11,331 nt of DNA from Phoronis ovalis (Eukaryota; Phoronida; Phoronidae): contig JAOXYB010038285.1 in the NCBI GenBank assembly GCA_028565635.1, positions 2,095 to 13,425 of the forward strand. Reading direction: 5' to 3'. The number at the start of each line of letters is the position of its first letter. The stretch's first letter is position 1. A program made the position numbers and the translations under genes. Shown here in pieces: positions 6,827-11,331 of the stretch. The notes under the pieces are model-generated. The model was given only the letters and a program-made list of their open reading frames with translations. It ran no database searches and had not been told where the DNA came from.

Positions 6827-7395
6827 ACGGGGGTCCCGCTGGAAAGGGTCGTTTTTTTGGAGTCCTAGGTATCTCTACTGCCGGCTATTTTGCAATTTTG
6901 GTATCTCAACTGTAAGCGAATTTACCCAGTTTGGTATCTCTACTGTTGATTATTTTATCTTTATTGATATCTCTACTGTCAACTTTTTTGCTATAAAGTA
7001 AAATTTTCGTTTTGCCTCTTCCACCTACTTCCCCATCATCATTTCGTCCGTGATATTCTTGAGGAAATTGCACATGCGCAGTGAGTATGTTTACAATCGA
7101 GGCACCTAAATAGCCCGGGCTAATCAAATCTATCGAAAATAAAAACTAACCATTCTAAAAGCGAAAGGAGAAGACAAGTTAATACTTTATAGCTTCCATG
7201 TATAATGACAGACAAGATGTTTAGCCATTGGTATCTTAATGGACAGAAATTTGGTATCTTTACTGCTAACATTTTTGCTTTTGGTATCTCTACCGCCAAG
7301 ATTTTGACCATTTTGTATCGCTACCGACAGCATTTTTGAGCTCGAATTAGGTATCGCTACTGAAAGGGTCTGGGAGTTCCAGCTGGACCCCCCGT
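6827..7395. mobile_element. MITE-like element with short terminal inverted repeats and an internal ~32-bp repeat
   Basis: The left end ACGGGGGTCCCGCTGGAA (6827-6844) and the reverse complement of the right end, ACGGGGGGTCCAGCTGGAA (7377-7395), match over about 18 bp apart from one substitution and one extra G. Inside are nine direct copies of a GGTATC[T/G]CTACTG-like unit: four on the left (from 6868, 6900, 6933, 6966) and five on the right (7230, 7253, 7283, 7314, 7350), at 23 to 36-bp spacing. The two blocks flank a unique centre (about 6990-7225). A direct GAAAGGGTC is near both ends (6842-6850, 7362-7370). There is no ORF for a transposase and no clear target duplication. It lies in the promoter side of the cysteine-rich gene. 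Confidence 0.65.
7069..7080. promoter_or_regulatory. NRF1-like palindromic site
   Basis: TGCACATGCGCA differs in one base from TGCGCATGCGCA, the known NRF1 binding palindrome of animals. It lies in the unique centre of the MITE-like element, 329 bp upstream of the start codon. It is a single site with no other support, so chance is likely. Confidence 0.2.
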
Positions 7396-8850
7396 CTAAA
7401 TATATGGAAGTCACAACCCCGGGTCCTGGTATATCAGTTAATTCTGCTTTATCAGTTAATCCTGGTATATAGTACATTTACACAACTTCTGTTTCTATTT
7501 CCTTATCATACTAGTATTTTATGCAATCCATGTTTAAGCAGCTAAAGGAAAATGGTAATAAATGAAATTTGGACATTTAGTATGAACTGGCCTCTTCTTA
7601 TAATTATCTAATTATATTTAGCTAGTAATGGGTTTTCTTGACAGAAAAGCCAAATATTTTTCTGCACCTTGTATGTACAACTAAAGCTATCTGCGAAGAG
7701 CCAAACAAGGCATTACAATACAATAAAATAAAATCGCTTTTATCTGGACCAGCGCGTTTGTATCTTATCTGGTTACAGCTTGGCATGCATATTTCTAACA
7801 CGTGTTTACCATGCCATGAACAGATCGTTCGTACTGGATAATGTTTTAACACATTTACGTATTCGTCTGAGCTGCTTCGTATCGTGAAGCTATCACCAAA
7901 AAAGAAATCACACCACTATATATATTAAATTATAATTCATGTAGATTTTTATTTTTGTCTGCCCTTAAGACCCCGCTCCTAATAAAGCGCCAATAATTTA
8001 CAGATTTGCGAAAGATTTACACTACGATAACTTTTCTCACTCCATTTACGCATTTTTTAAGAATTCCCTAAAGGTCTCAGATAATTGAGGTGTAAAAATT
8101 TCACCGTAAAAATAAATATAACACGTACTTCTTGAATTTGCTCATATGCTCTAATAAAAAAAGCCATTTCGGCGGGAAATGTTTTTAAAAATTTGTTTTA
8201 AGATATGTCTTAAAAAACTCAAAACTTTGCACAGGATTACTGGAGGAGTGGATATCTTTTACAGCCATTGTGGACTCTAGAGGAACAATATAGATTAACT
8301 AATTTGAATTCAAAAAGAAGTAACCATTAATTATTGATCAATTCATAAGGATTAGTACAGTAACTACTATTAATTTTAATAATGAAATTAAACAGTTGTA
8401 TCAGTTGCTAATTATATACTACTTAAAAGTGTAGTAACTAACAACTTACATGATTATTTAATTCCATTGTTTCCCAGAAAAAAATACTCCGATAATATCT
8501 TATAGATGTGGACATAAATGGACCATGGTTACCAAATTTTGGTTCCATATCACTAGACTAGTTCATGGTAGCCTAATATAGAGATATCTACATCTATTTA
8601 CAAGGAAAATGATTCGTGTTATTGTTACTAGCTACTGTGCAATGCTCTCGATGCTATACGAATTTGCGCGGATATCTGAAAGAACGAAATGTCAAGTTTA
8701 ATTTATTAACCACTATATAAGCCACGATTGCTTGGCATGCACTGATTGTCCACCTCTTTGTCACGTACCTGTACTAATAGCGTCACATGTCTTATAATCA
8801 TACATATAAAGCAAAACATAAGAAATAAATAAACATTAAAATGCTAACCT
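7396..8850. other. Intergenic, no gene recognised
   Basis: AT-rich sequence upstream of the cysteine-rich gene. At 7424-7470 two TCCTGGTATAT copies enclose two TATCAGTTAAT copies, a small nested direct repeat. Overlapping sense and antisense ORFs of about 70 codons at 7622-7852 have no recognisable domains or splice context. From 7860 to 8850 I see only AT-rich sequence with frequent stops in all frames. Confidence 0.5.
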
Positions 8851-8889
8851 TCCCTAACCCTACCCTTAACCCTACCCTTAATCCTACCC
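8851..8889. repeat. Interstitial telomere-like repeat
   Basis: Three imperfect 12-bp units of the type CCTTAACCCTAC (the first has CCTAACCCTAC, the last CCTTAATCCTAC). The unit contains degraded CCCTAA telomere hexamers. With AT-rich unique sequence on both sides it is an internal relic, not a chromosome end. Confidence 0.7.
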
Positions 8890-9020
8890 GAAATATAGTA
8901 TTGGGAAGCATATACCTGACCCTAAAAACATTGTCAACTCGTTATATCTGCTCAATGCACGCTCCTTCTTTTCTATTCTGTTACTAAACGTAACAGTTAT
9001 GATTTTATTACATCATTAGT

Positions 9021-9110
9021 ATTATTATTATTTTCTGCTCCTGTCGAGGATCAAACTCAAGACCTTTCGCCCCGTAGTACAACGCATTACCGCTACACCA
9101 CGAAAACGAG
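9021..9110 (-). mobile_element. tRNA-derived SINE head with ATT-repeat tail
   Basis: Read on the minus strand: TGGTGTAGCGGTAATGCG resembles a polymerase III A box (TRGYNNARNNGG) at the 5' side, and about 35 nt later AGTTTGATCC (9048-9057) resembles a B box (GGTTCGANTCC, one base short). The element then ends in a run of AAT units (plus-strand (ATT)4 at 9021-9032). A box, B box and a short simple-repeat tail without the 3' half of an acceptor stem fit a SINE more than a functional tRNA. The parent tRNA cannot be named confidently. No target-site duplication was established. Confidence 0.65.
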
Positions 9111-9112
9111 TT

Positions 9113-9960
9113 GAAAGAACCTCATCCAATTAATTGATGTAATTCTATTGAGAATATCAACTAAATCTAACCTGAACCTACGAAAAAAAAACTTAACTCT
9201 GAACTCATGGTGTATGGCTTATTGTAAAGCATGTATCTAATCCCTAGACCCAGGCTGCATGGGTTTGACGTGTGTTGTTAAAGGTTTTAAACCATGTACT
9301 GTAACGGTGTATCACGAGTTAGCTGTAATATAACACACACTTATTGAAGCGCGTATGACAGTGCACCTTATAAAATGCTTTTGGAATGAGTAACCGTGTT
9401 TGGATCAGGTGCTGTACATGTGGCAGATTTGGTGGAATGGAAGAAATGTCAAAGTTACAGTTGAATTTTAATGAAATTTAACTGATTTAGTTTGATATTT
9501 TATTTTACTGAACCTGTTCGAATGCTCCTTGTAATTAATTGTTTTATATCTTGTAGAACTGTGCAAAGGTATTTCAAGAAGCTTCGTACAGAGTGGGCTA
9601 TAAAACAGTTTGTTAATGTAGACGTTTTATCGAGTTTCCAATATATTCGCTCTGTTGATTAGAAGGTAAACAAGAGAGTGTGTACATAAATAATAACGAA
9701 GTTAAAGCGAGGATATTTTTAAATACTAGCATAATATGATGATTGTATTAAAATCCGAGATGGAAAGGCTATGGACACATTATACTGTTTATGAGCCACA
9801 TAGCACAAAAATGCTAGAAGATACAACGTACAGAAGCACCCAATGAGGGCGTGCCCAGTCCCTTTCGCCTATTAACCCTTGCGAACAATATGTCTAAAAC
9901 ACGGGACAAGGAGACGCGTGAATGCAACTAACAATAAACAAAAAAATATTTTTACAACCA
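9113..9960. other. Intergenic, no gene recognised
   Basis: AT-rich. An acceptor-like TATATCTTGTAG at 9545-9556 followed by 19 open codons (NCAKVFQEASY..., stop near 9617) and a 31-codon frame from an ATG at 9387 were examined; neither has a partner exon, so they are not called. Confidence 0.45.
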
Positions 9961-9967
9961 CTTCATT

Positions 9968-9985
9968 CAGTTACAGTTACAGTTA
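9968..9985. repeat. (CAGTTA)3 tandem repeat
   Basis: Three exact hexamer units. They lie on the internal (leader) side of the tRNA-Pro primer binding site of the LTR fragment. Confidence 0.8.
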
Positions 9986-10006
9986 CAAAAGTAAAATATC
10001 TTAACT

Positions 10007-10037
10007 CTGGGACTAATATAACTAATATTAGTCCCAG
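10007..10037. repeat. Perfect 13-bp stem-loop
   Basis: CTGGGACTAATAT (10007-10019), a five-base loop, and ATATTAGTCCCAG (10025-10037). It is located 24 bp from the primer binding site, in what would be the leader RNA of the LTR element on the minus strand, where such structures are common. A terminator role has no support. Confidence 0.6.
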
Positions 10038-10060
10038 CTTAACTATACAAAAAAATATCA

Positions 10061-10077
10061 CCTCGGACGAGCCCCCA
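10061..10077 (-). mobile_element. LTR-retrotransposon primer binding site, tRNA-Pro type
   Basis: On the minus strand the sequence TGGGGGCTCGTCCGAGG starts with TGG, and its plus-strand complement matches the 3' end of tRNA-Pro (CGGACGAGCCCCCA). It follows the inner LTR edge ...GGTTACA by one base, the expected spacing of a PBS. The same class of primer is used by gypsy-type elements and gammaretroviruses (established knowledge). Only a leader fragment remains to the left; no gag or pol coding is present. Confidence 0.72.
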
Positions 10078-10078
10078 T

Positions 10079-10600
10079 TGTAACCAGTTCATTGGGGTTT
10101 TTTTGTATTTTTTCTGGGGTTTTTTGTTCTTAATATATACACTATGATATGAGCACGATTAAAACATGAAACTGAAGTACTTTATACAAACAATCCATCT
10201 TGATCCATTACAGTCTTTCAATCTAAAAGTCTTTCAATTCAAACTCGCCTCGCCTGTTCTCACTACACAACAACCATCTTGTATTACACACTCTGGATAA
10301 ACTCGCTGGATACTTTCATCCCTAACCATAGCCCATGCTGCAACCCTTTCCATAAAGTCGTTCTTACAATTAATATTCTTCCTTGGTAAAACTATATATA
10401 TTGTTAGGGTACCTTGTATATAGTTGATACTAAATCACCAAAAGGTTCAGTCCCTAGTTATCACTTATAACTTCTTCTCTACATATATATCACAAGTAGC
10501 TCCAAATCTCAACTGATCTCTCCTTAGGCTTTGCTTCAACTGCCTCTTGTGTTGTGATACCTACACAACTCCACTCGATTTACATAATAATCTATTCAAC
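10079..10600 (-). mobile_element. Long terminal repeat adjoining the primer binding site (outer end uncertain)
   Basis: The inner edge is well placed: plus-strand TGTAACC begins at 10079, i.e. the LTR ends ...GGTTACA on the minus strand next to the PBS. The outer edge is not resolved; ends near 10580 or 10610 (TTTACAT) are candidates. On the minus strand a TATATATAG box lies at about 10392-10400 and could be the LTR promoter. An 11-bp inverted repeat (ATACAAAAAAA at 10045-10055, TTTTTTTGTAT at 10098-10108) spans the PBS. The region also has two AGTCTTTCAAT copies (10212, 10229). No second LTR is in the window. Confidence 0.5.
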
Positions 10601-10660
10601 TGTGTGCTTAATTTACATACTAAAAGGGACTCAACACAGCTATGGACCTATTATACAACA

Positions 10661-11078
10661 ATAATTTTTTATGGCTTTATTTAGCAAACCAACAGTATTT
10701 GTTTTACATATGTTTTATGCTTAGATAAAGCATTTGGTAATGTTGCTTGGAAGGCCATATCTCAGTTCCCCACTCACCAGCAAGCTGAATTTTTTTAATT
10801 CACCAGCCAGCTAAAAATGCGGGGAACTCTATCTGCCAGCTGAAATTTGCAAAAAAAAGATGTTGTTTTATGGCGTTCGCCGTTAAATAAATCATTTAGT
10901 GGTGTTGATTTGGAGAATCAGATCTGTTCCCCATTACCAGCTGGATGAACTGTTTAAGGTTTGTCAGCCAGCCAGACTTGACTGGGGAACAGATATTATG
11001 GGGAACAGACTCGGTGGGTGCTTCCGATACAAGTGGTGCACAAGTTTGGACATATTCAGTCTGAATAAATCCATTTGT
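10661..11078 (+). repeat. Dispersed repeat, copy B (plus orientation)
   Basis: Homologous to copy A (6105-6543) in the opposite orientation, about 4 kb away. The alignment begins near ATAATTT and ends near CTGAATAAATCCATTTG. Copy B has one T fewer in the poly-T of the conserved coding stretch, a one-base deletion soon after, and stops that copy A lacks, so it is the more decayed copy. Between the conserved TGGGGAACAGA block and the end, copy A has about 25 bp that copy B lacks. The 60-codon ORFs on both strands here are by-products. Confidence 0.75.
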
Positions 11079-11331
11079 TAGTGTAGTTTCGTACCTCCTC
11101 AAGTAACGTCTGGGCTTAACCACAGTCAGTTCTTGTTATATCAAGAGCTAAATAATTACGTAATTAATTTTTTGTCAGCCGAGATAAACCTTTCTCTCTG
11201 CGTGATCCATCGTCGCCCACCACGTCTATTCCATCTCATATGACTCATACTGAGGGGGGTAGGGGGTACCCCCCAAGGTACAATGCTCCCACTTAAAAAT
11301 GGCAAATGCTCCCTGCTCCCAGTTAAGAGCG
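11079..11331. other. Right flank with GC-rich palindrome, no gene recognised
   Basis: GGGGGGTAGGGGGTACCCCCC (11254-11274) contains the perfect palindrome GGGGGTACCCCC (11262-11273). Beyond it, three TGCTCCC copies (two inside AATGCTCCC) lie in 11283-11321. The abrupt change in composition hints at the edge of another repeat that continues outside the window. Confidence 0.45.

Noticed and set aside
6868-7366. Regularly spaced GGTATC repeats as a CRISPR array
   Set aside because: The units are short and degenerate, spacing varies from 23 to 36 bp with a 260-bp gap, and the context is an animal-like genome with a MITE frame around them.
6906-7477. Minus-strand ORFs with repeated AVEIPK / SKDTK-like words
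   Set aside because: The protein repeats are translations of the tandem DNA unit in several frames, with no start context or splice support.
7622-7852. Sense and antisense ORFs of 67-76 codons
   Set aside because: They overlap almost fully on opposite strands; no motif, signal peptide or exon border supports either.
8851-8889. True telomere end
   Set aside because: Three degenerate units flanked by unique sequence on both sides.
9021-9110. Functional tRNA gene
   Set aside because: The B box is short by one base, the acceptor stem does not close, and an ATT-repeat tail follows directly.
9387-9617. Possible small plus-strand gene: ATG frame of 31 codons and a downstream acceptor-led frame of 19 codons
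   Set aside because: The first ends in a stop without a convincing donor, and no in-frame partner links the two.
10061-10077. tRNA-Pro gene
   Set aside because: Only the last 17 bases of the tRNA match, on the plus strand, with no cloverleaf upstream; the position against TGTAACC fits a primer binding site instead.
10896-11123. ORFs on both strands over the right copy of the dispersed repeat
   Set aside because: Copy A shows a different ancestral reading frame; these are by-products of the decayed repeat.

Overview
The window reads as ordinary nuclear DNA of an invertebrate animal, most likely a mollusc or another lophotrochozoan. The base composition is AT-rich, there are no operons or Shine-Dalgarno-led ORFs, exons have GT-AG borders, and the sequence holds tRNA-derived SINE, LINE, LTR and foldback remnants. 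The taxon is an inference from style; no marker gene fixes it.

The left 6.7 kb is one multi-exon gene on the minus strand. Most of its exons lack an ATG and are not visible as ORFs. I assembled eight coding exons, in transcript order 6723-6740, 5101-5143, 4112-4267, 3483-3845, 2326-2427 (or 2443), 1815-1979, 518-604 and 160-230. They encode an N-terminal signal peptide, a chain of cysteine-rich modules resembling EB/EGF-type modules, and a hydrophobic C-terminal tail that looks like a GPI-anchor signal or short membrane anchor. Every intron after the second coding exon is phase 1, so each cysteine-rich exon is a symmetric cassette. With the distal acceptor for exon 5 the model is exactly 335 codons including the stop. 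Exon 5 carries a one-base frameshift relative to its apparent cysteine-module reading; a second AG 16 bases downstream, or skipping the exon, restores the frame.

The introns hold mobile-element debris: a 5'-truncated LINE C-terminus and 3' region (about 2700-3190) in intron 4; a 61-bp-arm, nearly perfect hairpin element (1427-1570) beside a 158-codon antisense ORF in intron 6; and one copy of a dispersed repeat (about 6105-6543) in intron 1. A MITE-like element (6827-7395) with short terminal inverted repeats and an internal roughly 32-bp repeat ends only 86 bp upstream of the start codon, so it occupies the presumptive promoter.

The right 4 kb contains no gene I can support. It holds interstitial telomere-like repeats (8851-8889), a minus-strand tRNA-derived SINE head with an ATT tail (about 9021-9110), an LTR-retrotransposon fragment with a tRNA-Pro primer binding site (10061-10077) and adjoining LTR, the second inverted copy of the dispersed repeat (about 10661-11078), and a GC-rich palindrome at the right edge. 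I found no RNA gene, CRISPR array or multi-gene system. The most unusual feature is the symmetric-exon cysteine-rich gene with its frameshifted cassette and the transcript variants that its exon structure would allow.
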